From: Metabacillus sediminilitoris | GTDB taxonomy: Bacteria > Bacillota > Bacilli > Bacillales > Bacillaceae | Assembly: GCF_009720625.1 (NCBI RefSeq) | Contig: NZ_CP046266.1 | Location: 629,501 to 693,500 of the forward strand | Direction: 5' to 3' | Length of the DNA stretch: 64,000 bases | Shown here: piece after piece, positions 55,078 through 63,576 of the stretch | Layout of the letters: every line of letters begins with the position of its first letter | Position numbering within the stretch: position 1 is the first letter of the stretch | Position numbers and translations under genes: made by a program | The notes under the pieces: generated by a model | The model's database searches: none | Told to the model about the DNA's origin: nothing | What the model saw: only the letters and a program-made list of their open reading frames with translations

Positions 55078-56091
55078 ATGAAAAAATGGTATTTGGCTAT
55101 TGCACTTTTAGCTATGTTATTAATGCTTGCTGCTTGTGGCTCAAACGAAGAAGCTGCAACAGAAGAACAAAAAGAAACGTCTGCAGCTACAGAGGAGGAA
55201 GGTCCAGTTTATCCAATGACTGTATCTCCAACAATTGCTTCAACTGAAAGTGAAGAAAAAGGTACAGTTACCTTTGAAGATGTTAAATTCGAATCGATGC
55301 CAGAAAAAATCGTCGTGTTTGATTATGGTATGTTAGATACATTAGATACACTTGGTGTTGAAGGGATCGTTGGGGTTGCTAAAGACACTAGCTTACCATC
55401 TCATCTTGAAAAATATTCAAGTGATGAGTACTCAAACATTGGTACTTTAAAAGCCCCATTACTTGAAGATATTGCAGCACTTGAGCCAGATGTAATCTTT
55501 ATCTCTGGTCGCCAATCTGCATTCTATGAAGAATTAAAAGAAATTGCTCCTGTAGTATTCATCGGTACTCAAGAAGACGATTACTGGAACTCTTTCTTAG
55601 CTTCAGTAGATACCGCAGCTAAAATGTTCGGTAAAGAAGCTGAGGCTAAAGAATATCTTGCTAAATACGATTCAGCTTTTGAAGAAATCAAAGCTTTAGC
55701 TGGTAACTATGAAACTTCATTAGTTACTATGTACAATGAAGGAAACTTATCTGGTTTTGCATCAAACTCTCGTTTTGGTTACATTTATGACTTATATGGT
55801 TTCAAACCTGTAACTGAAGATATTGAAGCTTCTTCACACGGTTCTAACTTCGGTTTCGAAGCAATTTTAGAATTTGATCCACAAGTATTATTCGTAATTG
55901 ACCGTACAGCAGCAACTAATGGTAACGAATCTACCATTGAAGCTGACATGGAAAACGATATCATTAAACAAACGACAGCTTACAAAAACAAACATATTGT
56001 ATACTTAGATGGTCCGCTTTGGTACACAAGCGGCGGTGGTTTACAATCTGAGCTTGCAAAAATCGAAGAAGTTTTAGCTGAATTAAAATAA
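55078..56091 (+). CDS. yclQ: Siderophore-binding lipoprotein (YclQ-like)
   Basis: A 337-residue class III periplasmic-type binding protein. The signal peptide ends in the lipobox LAAC (Cys at about 20), followed by a Glu/Thr-rich linker of ~30 residues. The lobe segments include KIVVFDYGMLDTLDTLGV, EDIAALEPDVIFISGRQ, and a C-terminal WYTSGGGLQSELAKIEEV. It shares layout and sequence character with petrobactin-binding YclQ/FatB proteins. It has its own Fur-controlled promoter. Ligand by homology and gene order: an iron-siderophore. Confidence 0.9.
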   Translation: MKKWYLAIALLAMLLMLAACGSNEEAATEEQKETSAATEEEGPVYPMTVSPTIASTESEEKGTVTFEDVKFESMPEKIVVFDYGMLDTLDTLGVEGIVGVAKDTSLPSHLEKYSSDEYSNIGTLKAPLLEDIAALEPDVIFISGRQSAFYEELKEIAPVVFIGTQEDDYWNSFLASVDTAAKMFGKEAEAKEYLAKYDSAFEEIKALAGNYETSLVTMYNEGNLSGFASNSRFGYIYDLYGFKPVTEDIEASSHGSNFGFEAILEFDPQVLFVIDRTAATNGNESTIEADMENDIIKQTTAYKNKHIVYLDGPLWYTSGGGLQSELAKIEEVLAELK

Positions 56092-56102
56092 ATTATTAAG
56101 GA

Positions 56103-56155
56103 GGCTGCCATAAAGTCAGTAAAAACTGACTTTATGGCAGCCCTATTTTTGTTGT
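56103..56155 (+). terminator. Strong terminator after yclQ
   Basis: A perfect 18-bp stem (56103-56120 with 56125-56142) around AAAA, then a T-rich tail. Confidence 0.93.
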
Positions 56156-56399
56156 TTCAATGCAATTCATATGAAAAATCGTCTACTCTTATATAATAAA
56201 AGGCGAATAGGCAGCTATAGGGTTTTTGTTGCTTTACGAGTCTACAGCCAATTAGAAATAAAAATAAAAGGTAAAAAACACCTTCTCTCTGGTCGGATTA
56301 TGATTGTTCAAGGTGCGTGGATTTTTGTTCTTTGCATTAAATTTTATTCCTTACAAATAATAAATTAAAAGATGGATTTTATATGCAAAGGGGAAAGAC

Positions 56400-57365
56400 A
56401 TGCTTACATACAATAGAAAAACGAAGAAATTAGAGAAAGCTGAGTCTTTTATACTTCCAACTTCAGACGAAATTATATGGTTTCATATTAAAAATCAATC
56501 ATTTAAACAAACGTTTGATTCAATCCTTCAAGAGCTGCATATACATCCGTTAGCAAAACGCTTTATGGAAACATTTAATGAGATTCCCAAAGTAAATATT
56601 TATAAAAATGAAGCCGTTATTTCAATCTTTTCAATTGAAGAGAATTATCAGCCTATCAAAATAAATATTCTTGTTGGGAAAAATTTCATCATTACCCGTG
56701 AACAAGACAGTAATCTTCATTTATTATCGGAAATTGTTAAAGACTTGGAAGAAAATCCAGAGCATATGTCACATACCGGTTATATTTTGTATCAAATTAT
56801 TCAAAAAGCCTCACATGAGTTTCTTCATGCTATTGATGAGATTGCAGATGAAATACAAGCCTTAGAAAAAAGTGTTTTTAAGGATCCATTTGAAAATGAA
56901 ATTGGAAAAACAGCTTATCGCTGGAAAGTAAAATTGCATGATTTGAGACAAATTATCGAGCCCCAAGAAAGTGCAATTAAATCGATTGGTCAATCGGAAT
57001 TTCCCTATACGAATGAGGATTCAGGTTTTTATTTTCAAGACCTGCAACATAATTATTCACGAATTATAAGTGCTCTTGATACCTTTATTGAAAACATGGC
57101 AAGTATATTCAACCTTCAACTCTCCTTAAAAGCAGATCATACGAATACGATTATGAAAACATTAACACTAGTAAGTGTGATATTTATTCCAATGACGTTT
57201 ATTGCAGGCTTGTACGGAATGAATTTTGAAAATATGCCAGAATTGAAATGGGAGAATGGATATTTTTATGTCTTGTTTGTCATCTTTGGATTAGGCTGTG
57301 GAATTGCCTTGTATTTCCGAAAAAAAGGCTGGTGGGGGAAGAAAAAGTCGGAACAAACGAAGTAA
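56400..57365 (+). CDS. CorA family magnesium/divalent cation transporter
   Basis: A 321-residue CorA-like protein. A large N-terminal cytoplasmic domain with a long helix (FLHAIDEIADEIQALEKSVF) is followed by two membrane helices at the C-terminus; the first ends in the signature YGMNFENMPEL, the conserved Gly-Met-Asn filter. The Lys-rich tail is typical. AAAGGGG lies seven bases before the ATG. It forms a pentameric channel for Mg2+ or similar ions. B. subtilis YfjQ is the likely counterpart. Confidence 0.92.
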   Translation: MLTYNRKTKKLEKAESFILPTSDEIIWFHIKNQSFKQTFDSILQELHIHPLAKRFMETFNEIPKVNIYKNEAVISIFSIEENYQPIKINILVGKNFIITREQDSNLHLLSEIVKDLEENPEHMSHTGYILYQIIQKASHEFLHAIDEIADEIQALEKSVFKDPFENEIGKTAYRWKVKLHDLRQIIEPQESAIKSIGQSEFPYTNEDSGFYFQDLQHNYSRIISALDTFIENMASIFNLQLSLKADHTNTIMKTLTLVSVIFIPMTFIAGLYGMNFENMPELKWENGYFYVLFVIFGLGCGIALYFRKKGWWGKKKSEQTK

Positions 57366-57483
57366 TGGACTTTTGGTTAGAATAAGACCCATACACCATT
57401 GATTGTTTGAAAAAAGGTAATAAACAAACGTTTAATTAAATGGAATTGCTGTATTTTTTAGAAAAAGACTATAGGAGGATCGT

Positions 57484-58062
57484 ATGAATACACTGATTAT
57501 CTTGGCTCATCCTTGTGAAGATAGTTTCAACGCCGCAATATGTAATGAAATCAAAGATCATTTAACAAGTAAAAACCATGAAGTGAAAATTCGGGATTTA
57601 TATAAACTTAAATTTGATCCCGTTTTAACAGAGGATAATCATACGAATTTTTATCAAACGAAACTTCCTAAAGAAGTACATGTTGAACAAAATGAAATAA
57701 CCTGGGCAGAAAATCTTGTTTTCATTTTTCCTACTTGGTGGGGTGGGATGCCAGCCATTATGAAAGGTTACTTTGATCGTGTATTTACAAATGGATTTGC
57801 TTTTAGATTTTCTGAAAAGCAGGTAGATGGTTTATTAAAAGACAAGAAAGCAGTTATTTTTCAAACAACGAGCAAAACAGAAGAATTTATGAAACCAAGC
57901 CAACTTGTCTCATCGATGGAAACGGCAATGGATGTAGGTATTTTTGAATATTGTGGGATGACTGTTATTGCTCATAAATTTTTTTATTCCGTCCCGCATG
58001 TAAATAAAGAATCACGCCTGACAATGTTGAAAGAGGCAAAGAGTGTTGTTGATATTTTATAA
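57484..58062 (+). CDS. NAD(P)H-dependent oxidoreductase, flavodoxin-like (NQO1/KefF type)
   Basis: A 192-residue flavodoxin-fold enzyme. LIILAHPCEDSFNAAICNEI gives the flavin phosphate loop; VFIFPTWWGGMPAIMKGYFDRVF is the family's signature region that covers the flavin, and GFAFRF follows. AGGAGG precedes the ATG. It reduces quinones or other electrophiles using NAD(P)H in the cytoplasm. No Kef channel gene is adjacent, so it is probably a stand-alone quinone reductase. Confidence 0.88.
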   Translation: MNTLIILAHPCEDSFNAAICNEIKDHLTSKNHEVKIRDLYKLKFDPVLTEDNHTNFYQTKLPKEVHVEQNEITWAENLVFIFPTWWGGMPAIMKGYFDRVFTNGFAFRFSEKQVDGLLKDKKAVIFQTTSKTEEFMKPSQLVSSMETAMDVGIFEYCGMTVIAHKFFYSVPHVNKESRLTMLKEAKSVVDIL

Positions 58063-58188
58063 AAGTGGGAAATTCCAACTTTACATAAATATTACAAATT
58101 ATAAATGAATTAAATGTACTCTGTTAATATTTGGCGTTATCTCTGTGATATAATCAAACTATTAACAGAGAAAAGAGTGGAAAGCTAG

Positions 58189-58767
58189 ATGAAGAAGTTG
58201 TCATATTTATTGATTATTGTTGGTCTTTGTATTGTCAGTTATGCTATTTGGGAAATATTTGATACAAAGATGCAAACTTCTAAATCATTAGATGAAGCAA
58301 ATGCTATCGTCAAATCTCCTCCAAGTAAAGACATATATAAACAAGAAGATGGAACGTTTAAACCGCCAATTGGGGAAGCAGTTGGCATCTTGCAAATTCC
58401 AAAATTGAAAGCTGATTTGCCAATAGTTGAAGGAACAGATCCTGACGATCTTGAAAAAGGCGTTGGTCATTATAAAGGCAGTTACTACCCAAATGAAAAT
58501 GGACAAATTGTCTTGTCAGGTCATCGAGATACCGTGTTTCGAAAAGCAGGAGAACTTGAAATTGGTGATACACTAGAAATCGTCCTGCCATATGGAAACT
58601 TTGAATATGAAATTACAAAAACGAAAATTGTGGAAGCAGATGATACAAGTATTATTACATTACAGAACGATGCCGAAGAATTATTATTAACAACTTGTTA
58701 TCCATTTAGCTATGTTGGTAATGCTCCACAACGATATATTATTTATGCAAAAGTAAAGAAAGTTTAA
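58189..58767 (+). CDS. srtD: Class D sortase
   Basis: A 192-residue membrane-bound transpeptidase that anchors surface proteins to the cell wall. N-terminal membrane helix (LSYLLIIVGLCIVSYAIWEIF), then the sortase barrel with catalytic His112 in SGHRDT, Cys170 in TTCYPF and Arg182 in PQRYI. GTGGAAAG precedes the ATG. The position next to the pseudouridine synthase and YhcU genes matches B. subtilis yhcS-yhcT-yhcU, here split by the phoX-tat block. No sortase substrate is seen in the window. Confidence 0.92.
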   Translation: MKKLSYLLIIVGLCIVSYAIWEIFDTKMQTSKSLDEANAIVKSPPSKDIYKQEDGTFKPPIGEAVGILQIPKLKADLPIVEGTDPDDLEKGVGHYKGSYYPNENGQIVLSGHRDTVFRKAGELEIGDTLEIVLPYGNFEYEITKTKIVEADDTSIITLQNDAEELLLTTCYPFSYVGNAPQRYIIYAKVKKV

Positions 58768-58783
58768 AAGCCTCTTTCAATTT

Positions 58784-58832
58784 GAAACAGCCTGAGTCCA
58801 AGTATAAGATTCAGGCTGTTTCATTTTCTTGA
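58784..58832. terminator. Bidirectional terminator between sortase and tatC
   Basis: GAAACAGCCTGA pairs perfectly with TCAGGCTGTTTC, with T-rich and A-rich flanks. It serves convergent transcripts. Confidence 0.85.
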
Positions 58833-58838
58833 AAAATT

Positions 58839-59579
58839 TCAAATGAAAGATTTCTGTATAGAAGATTCGTCATGTGAAAATCTCTTTCGATAAACAACTT
58901 TTGATAGTGTGATGCTAAACTCGTATAGAAGGATTAATGGAACAATGACTAAAATATCTGATATAAAATCAGGGGGAGTAATTAATACAGATATAACAAT
59001 TAATACAAAATAAGAAACCTTTCTTGATTTCGCAAGCTTTGTTGGATTTAAAATACCGAGCCTTGTTAAAAACATAATAACAGCGGGCATTTCAAATAAA
59101 AAACCGAAAGGTAAAGTAAGGTTAATCATGAAACGAAAGTATTTATCAACAGTAAAAAATGTTTCAAATTGGTCTCCTGCTAGATTTTGTAAAAAGGATA
59201 GTACGCTAGGAAATAGTAAGAAATAACCGAAGGCGATCCCTAAAATAAATAAAATAAAAATTCCTGGTATAAATGTTAAAGTAACCCGTTGTTCTTCTTT
59301 TCTTAAGCCTGGTTTAACAAATAGCCATACTTGAAAAGCTGCAATAGGGATTGTAAGTGTAATAGCGGAGACTCCTGCTATTGCCATATAAACCCAGAGG
59401 ATATCTCCAGGGCCTAATATGGCTAATTTATCATGTAAATCTTTTACTAAGAAATCATGTATATCTTGAACAAAAATGAAAGATACAAGGAGCGAAACAA
59501 GAAAGAAAACCATGGTAATAATGATTCTTTTTCGTAATTCACCTAAATGTTCAATCACGTTCTTCTCAGTTAAATCCAT
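58839..59579 (-). CDS. tatC: Twin-arginine translocase subunit TatC
   Basis: A 246-residue, six-helix membrane protein that recognises twin-arginine signal peptides. Seen are EHLGELRKRIIIT at the N-terminus, the conserved FVKPGLRKEEQR loop, and FLFEMPAVIMFLTRLGI. The ATG at 59579 lies seven bases after AAAGGAG; the upstream frame is not used. It follows tatA and the Tat substrate phoX, an arrangement like phoD-tatAd-tatCd in B. subtilis, which suggests a dedicated phosphate-starvation translocase. Confidence 0.95.
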   Translation of the reverse strand: MDLTEKNVIEHLGELRKRIIITMVFFLVSLLVSFIFVQDIHDFLVKDLHDKLAILGPGDILWVYMAIAGVSAITLTIPIAAFQVWLFVKPGLRKEEQRVTLTFIPGIFILFILGIAFGYFLLFPSVLSFLQNLAGDQFETFFTVDKYFRFMINLTLPFGFLFEMPAVIMFLTRLGILNPTKLAKSRKVSYFVLIVISVLITPPDFISDILVIVPLILLYEFSITLSKVVYRKRFSHDESSIQKSFI

Positions 59580-59650
59580 AAGTTTAGCTCCTTTCAAAAA
59601 GAAAACAAAAATGGATATTAAGATCACTATGTAGGATAGGTATTTATGAG

Positions 59651-59686
59651 AAAAAGATGCAAGCAGGTTAATGACCTACCTACATC
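59651..59686 (-). terminator. Hairpin with T tail between tatA and tatC
   Basis: On the minus strand GATGTAGGTAGGT pairs with ACCTGCTTGCATC (three G-T pairs) and is followed by TTTTTCTC. It would attenuate tatC relative to tatA. Confidence 0.65.
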
Positions 59687-59695
59687 TTCCATTGT

Positions 59696-59926
59696 TTAAC
59701 TACCTGTTTTGCTTTTAGTGTTATCAATAGCTTGAAGCTTTTTTCCTTCTTCAGAGCTATCATTTTCCTTGCTATCACCGTTTACAAGATCATTTGTTGC
59801 TTTTTTAAACTCTTTTAATGTTGATCCAAAAGCTCGTCCTATTTCTGGAAGCTTTGAAGGACCAAATATAATTAAAGCTATAACTAGGATTAGGATAAGC
59901 CCGGGTATTCCTATGTTTTGAAACAT
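59696..59926 (-). CDS. tatA: Twin-arginine translocase subunit TatA
   Basis: A 76-residue protein: one membrane helix ([17 protein letters not shown]), the hinge [10 protein letters not shown], an amphipathic helix ([17 protein letters not shown]) and a charged disordered tail. GGAGG precedes the ATG. TatA oligomers form the export path; Gram-positive Tat systems usually lack TatB. It lies between phoX and tatC on the same strand. Confidence 0.96.
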   Translation of the reverse strand: MFQNIGIPGLILILVIALIIFGPSKLPEIGRAFGSTLKEFKKATNDLVNGDSKENDSSEEGKKLQAIDNTKSKTGS

Positions 59927-60028
59927 ATGAAACCTCCAATTTATAAGATTGTATAAAAAAGGCTTTTTTAATAGTAATGAGCTTTAATAAAAATAAATGA
60001 TAAAGGCATGTATAAGCTTTCAAATTAT

Positions 60029-61465
60029 TTAAGTAATAGGCATGCCATTTCGTTGTAGTGCAGCTGCTTCAAGAATAGACATCCCTTGATTTTCAGCAAA
60101 TTGAATAAGTTTGTCCGAAACAATTGGAGCATAATTGCCAGGTGGTGCAGCATGACCCATTTGACGTTGTCTTGCAGAATTACGTCGTGCAAAAGGACCC
60201 CATATGGCAAATGTGATTCCAGGAGATTGACAGTTTACAAAGAAAGTTTTTCCATCTGGTGAAAAAGCAGGGCCTGCTAATTCACTATTATTTAATTTAT
60301 TCTCTGCGAAAACGTACACTTCTCCTTCTGGAGTTAAACCAATCATGCGGTCAGAATCTGCACCATCTTCAGCAATCCATAAATCTCCCCACGGTGTAAT
60401 ACAAATATTATCAGGTGACTCTAGATCATTGGCATCTGAGGATTCATAAAACAGCTCTAACGTGTTTGTAGCTGGGATATAACGGTATACTCGGCCTTTC
60501 CTCGCATCACCTGCAGAGGTATCATCAAACCAGAATACGCCTCCTGCAAAATATGCACCCTCAAGACGACTAAAGATAATACATCCTTTTTGTTCAGCTT
60601 CAAGAGTTGGCTTTTCAGGATCTACATCTTTCCAAACAATTCCAAATTTCTGGCCTTGATTAAAAGAACTTGCATTTGTATTTCCAACTTCTTCTATCGC
60701 AGCTGCCTGCAGCTTTCCGCCTTTTTGCAGCGCACCTGGTTTTTTGCTCGTATCGTTTGGAATAAAGCGATATAAAAAGCTTTTTGAAGCATCTTCAGTA
60801 AGATAAACATAACCAGTTACAGGGTCAATAGCTGTTGCCTCATGAGAAAAAGCACCCATATCTCTAATCGGTGTTTTGGATAATTTGTTTTCAGGATCAT
60901 TCGGGTCTACTTCAAACACATAGCCATGGCCCTCATTCATTGTTTCTTCACAAGTTAACCAAGTACCCCATGGTGTTGCTCCTCCAGCACAATTACGAAT
61001 TGTACCAGCTGATGTCACATACTCTTCTACAACATTATGATCTGGAGTAACAACTAGAGCTGTCGTGCCGCCTGTTTTGGTCTTATCATAAGGGTTCTTT
61101 CCTTCAACTGGATACTTTGTATTACCACTTAGCTCATGATTCCTTACTAAAATAGTAGAATTATGAGGTCCTGCAAAAGCAGCCATACCATCAAACATTG
61201 CTGGAATGGGCCGTCCATCAGAAAGTTTGCCGCCCTCCTCAGAAAGTATACGGTATTGAAATCCTTGTGGTAGATCAAGTATTCCGTTTGGATCCTTCAC
61301 TAATGGACCATAACCACCGAATCCTCTAGTAGTTGCATTTGATGAAGCGAAACTTTTTTTATTACCAACAAGTGAGAAGACACCGGTAGCCCCTAAAGAC
61401 AATGCAACTGTACTCATACCTCCGACCCTTAAAAAGTCCCTACGGTTCATGTTTTTGCTATTCAA
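60029..61465 (-). CDS. phoX: PhoX-family phosphatase (DUF839), Tat-exported
   Basis: A 478-residue secreted phosphatase of the PhoX type, which removes phosphate from organic monoesters using calcium and iron. The twin-arginine signal is MNRRDFLRVGG followed by a hydrophobic stretch, with likely cleavage near SFA-SS at residue 40. Conserved parts are NHELSG, GGATPWGTWLTCEE, EASHEAT-type FSHEAT, VYLTEDA, SPDNICITPWG and a final FARRNSARQRQMGH. TTG start seven bases after AAGGAGGT. It is followed by its own tatA and tatC. A four-repeat Pho box upstream indicates control by PhoP-P during phosphate starvation. Confidence 0.9.
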   Translation of the reverse strand: MNSKNMNRRDFLRVGGMSTVALSLGATGVFSLVGNKKSFASSNATTRGFGGYGPLVKDPNGILDLPQGFQYRILSEEGGKLSDGRPIPAMFDGMAAFAGPHNSTILVRNHELSGNTKYPVEGKNPYDKTKTGGTTALVVTPDHNVVEEYVTSAGTIRNCAGGATPWGTWLTCEETMNEGHGYVFEVDPNDPENKLSKTPIRDMGAFSHEATAIDPVTGYVYLTEDASKSFLYRFIPNDTSKKPGALQKGGKLQAAAIEEVGNTNASSFNQGQKFGIVWKDVDPEKPTLEAEQKGCIIFSRLEGAYFAGGVFWFDDTSAGDARKGRVYRYIPATNTLELFYESSDANDLESPDNICITPWGDLWIAEDGADSDRMIGLTPEGEVYVFAENKLNNSELAGPAFSPDGKTFFVNCQSPGITFAIWGPFARRNSARQRQMGHAAPPGNYAPIVSDKLIQFAENQGMSILEAAALQRNGMPIT

Positions 61466-61536
61466 TGAAGATACCTCCTTGAAATTGTTTGGGTGGGTGT
61501 CATCGTTGTATGTCTAATTAAAAACTACCAAGTGAA

Positions 61537-61575
61537 CATTAACTATTTGTTGATAAATTGTTAATGTTTCATTAA
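61537..61575 (-). promoter_or_regulatory. Pho box (four PhoP half-sites)
   Basis: On the minus strand TTAATG, TTAACA, TCAACA and TTAATG are each separated by exactly 5 bp, an 11-bp period matching the PhoP direct-repeat consensus TT(A/C)A(C/T)A. The array ends 72 bp before the phoX start codon. Confidence 0.9.
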
Positions 61576-61671
61576 CTCAGCAATTTGAGTTAAATTAACT
61601 AGATTCTATATAGTTCAAATGGATTATAATGTCAAAATTAGGGACTTTTCTTTATTTTACTAGAGAGATTG

Positions 61672-62580
61672 TCATAGCTGTGCTTTTGTGATGATTGAAT
61701 GAATATCTTTAGGAAATTTAGCCTCAACCTCAATTTCCTCTTCTGTTAATGGATGAGTTAGTGATACCTTTGCAGCGTGAAGCGCTTGTCTGTTTATGAG
61801 TCCTTTTTTTCCACCATATAACACATCTCCAATAATCGGATGGTTCATGGAACTTAAGTGAACTCTGATTTGGTGAGTTCTTCCCGTATCAAGTTGGAGT
61901 GATACAATGGACAAGTCTTTACTTGATAAATATTGCTCTACTTGATAATGTGTTATGGCCTTTTGCCCATTTGGAGAAATTCTCCTCCGTGTAGCGTGAT
62001 GTCGATCTCTTCCAATAGGTTGATCAATTATCCCTTTTGTCTGCGCAAATTTTCCTTCCACTATTGCGATATATGTACGTTTAACTTTTCTTAATTCAAG
62101 AGCTTGATCAAGCAAAGTGTGTGATAAATCATGTTTAGCAAAAATAATGGCTCCTGACGTATCTTTATCAAGACGATGAATATGCCTAACTCTAATTTGT
62201 AATCCGTTCATTTGATAATAGGAAGCAATAGCGTTTGCTAACGTTCCTTTTTGATTTGGTTCATTTGGATGTGTATCAATTCCAGCCTCTTTATTGACTA
62301 TTAATAAATGATCGTCTTCATATAACACATCGACTATTTTATACTCAGGTATGACACCATAATCCTCGTCTCCAAAAAGATGTAAATATAGCCGATCGCC
62401 AAGCTCCAGTTTATGATTGACATCTGCTTTCTGCTTATTTTTTTTGATGGAAGATGCAGCATTCCACTTTTTGATTATCGCTTTAGATGCACCGAGTTCT
62501 TTCGAAAGGACATGATACACGGTATTATTAGCCCACTCTTTCGTAATGTCTATTTCTAACCATTCACCTATTCGTTTCAA
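61672..62580 (-). CDS. yhcT: RluA-family pseudouridine synthase (YhcT-like)
   Basis: A 302-residue enzyme that isomerises uridine to pseudouridine in RNA. The catalytic Asp is in HRLDKDTSGAIIFAK (about residue 138); other motifs are LLIVNKEAGIDTHP, KRTYIAIVEG, and LDTGRTHQIRVHL. An N-terminal S4-like RNA-binding segment is degenerate. TTG start behind GGATTGGTGG. B. subtilis yhcT lies next to the sortase gene, so this belongs to the same backbone. The RNA target is not predictable. Confidence 0.92.
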   Translation of the reverse strand: MKRIGEWLEIDITKEWANNTVYHVLSKELGASKAIIKKWNAASSIKKNKQKADVNHKLELGDRLYLHLFGDEDYGVIPEYKIVDVLYEDDHLLIVNKEAGIDTHPNEPNQKGTLANAIASYYQMNGLQIRVRHIHRLDKDTSGAIIFAKHDLSHTLLDQALELRKVKRTYIAIVEGKFAQTKGIIDQPIGRDRHHATRRRISPNGQKAITHYQVEQYLSSKDLSIVSLQLDTGRTHQIRVHLSSMNHPIIGDVLYGGKKGLINRQALHAAKVSLTHPLTEEEIEVEAKFPKDIHSIITKAQL

Positions 62581-62743
62581 TTGGCCACCAATCCTTTATA
62601 TATAGCTAGTATTAACGTTGTTTTTATGTTTGTTGCTCTAAGTGCCTCCTAGCCATGAAGCTCAGTACTGCAAGAGTTCATACGCTAACCTAGAATTTTT
62701 GGTAAATAACAATTTCTTTTGCTATTCTACGCAGGTTGCCCTA

Positions 62744-62926
62744 GGCTGAACAAGGCGCTTGCGCTTTTTTTAGAAGCATAAGAAGTGTAAGTTTTTTGTC
62801 TTAGTTTCAGTGTCTAGCTCCAGCGCCTAGCCCCTCGAGTCATAAGCCATTCCATAATTGAAGGCAAAATGCGCCTTCTATTATGGCCTGTCTTATGCTT
62901 GTCGGGGCTGAACAAGGCGCTTGCGC
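62744..62926. repeat. Dispersed palindromic element and a second partial end
   Basis: A full copy at 62811-62926 begins TGTCTAGCTCCAGCGCCTAG and ends GGCTGAACAAGGCGCTTGCGC; the latter end also occurs alone at 62744-62764. The centre holds a GAAGGC/GCCTTC hairpin. The same ends bound the 25345-25978 element, where they lie in the opposite orientation. Fills most of the 485-base gap before yhcU. Confidence 0.8.
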
Positions 62927-63065
62927 ATTTCTTAGTATACAAAACAAAGATTGGATGTACAATCTAGTTCCGGTAACACTTACCTCTGCAATGTCGAAAA
63001 GTACTGTGGTATGCTTACAATAGTAAAAGATAGAGAAGAATGAATGGAATAAAGGGTGATATGAA

Positions 63066-63470
63066 GTGAAGGTTGTTGTTGCGTCAACAGAAGAACAAGA
63101 ACGTCATATTGATGAACTTGTTGAACAAATATATACGGAAATTTTTCCTAAGTTTTTTCCTGATCAAGAAATAAAGTCATTAAAAGGACAAAAGGTATTA
63201 CAACCACAGGCAGCAGATCAAATGTATAATGGTACATTAAAAGATGCGTTTCAAATTATTTCCAGTCTGCAAGTCGTCATATCAGTGCTCAATCATATTG
63301 ATCATTGCAAAGATGAAAGAAAATATCGTGAAATGTTTGAACGGAATAGTTGTCATTTAAATGAATATGGATACTTTTTTCCGTTTTCTTTTTCTCAGTT
63401 TAAAAATGCTGAGAGTCAAGAAGGAGAATTTAGTCAATTTATTAAGCCAGCAAATGATTGGGTGGTTTAA
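63066..63470 (+). CDS. yhcU: YhcU family protein
   Basis: A 134-residue cytoplasmic protein similar to B. subtilis YhcU (DUF5365 type), of unknown function. Seen are EEQERHIDELVEQIYTEIFP, a central hydrophobic helix QIISSLQVVISVLNHI and NSCHLNEYGYFFPF. GTG start after AAAGGGTG. In B. subtilis yhcU directly follows yhcT; here they are divergent around the repeat element. A strong terminator follows. Confidence 0.85.
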   Translation: MKVVVASTEEQERHIDELVEQIYTEIFPKFFPDQEIKSLKGQKVLQPQAADQMYNGTLKDAFQIISSLQVVISVLNHIDHCKDERKYREMFERNSCHLNEYGYFFPFSFSQFKNAESQEGEFSQFIKPANDWVV

Positions 63471-63474
63471 TTGA

Positions 63475-63520
63475 AAAACGAGGTTCTATACATGAGAGTA
63501 TAGAACCTCGTTTTGTTGTT
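63475..63520 (+). terminator. Terminator after yhcU
   Basis: A perfect 17-bp stem (63475-63491 with 63498-63514) and T-rich tail; the A-rich left flank lets it also end the convergent thioredoxin-like gene. Confidence 0.9.
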
Positions 63521-63576
63521 TTGAGCTTTGTTGAAAAGCTAATGAAAATACTGACCAAACGCTTCTGCTTTTCTTA

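Noticed and set aside
56171..56368. 65-residue open frame after the yclQ terminator
   Set aside because: No ribosome site, very biased basic/hydrophobic composition, and it begins right after the terminator; likely chance.
57484..58062. KefF ancillary subunit of a potassium efflux system
   Set aside because: The fold fits, but no kefC/kefB gene is near, so a stand-alone quinone reductase is the safer call.
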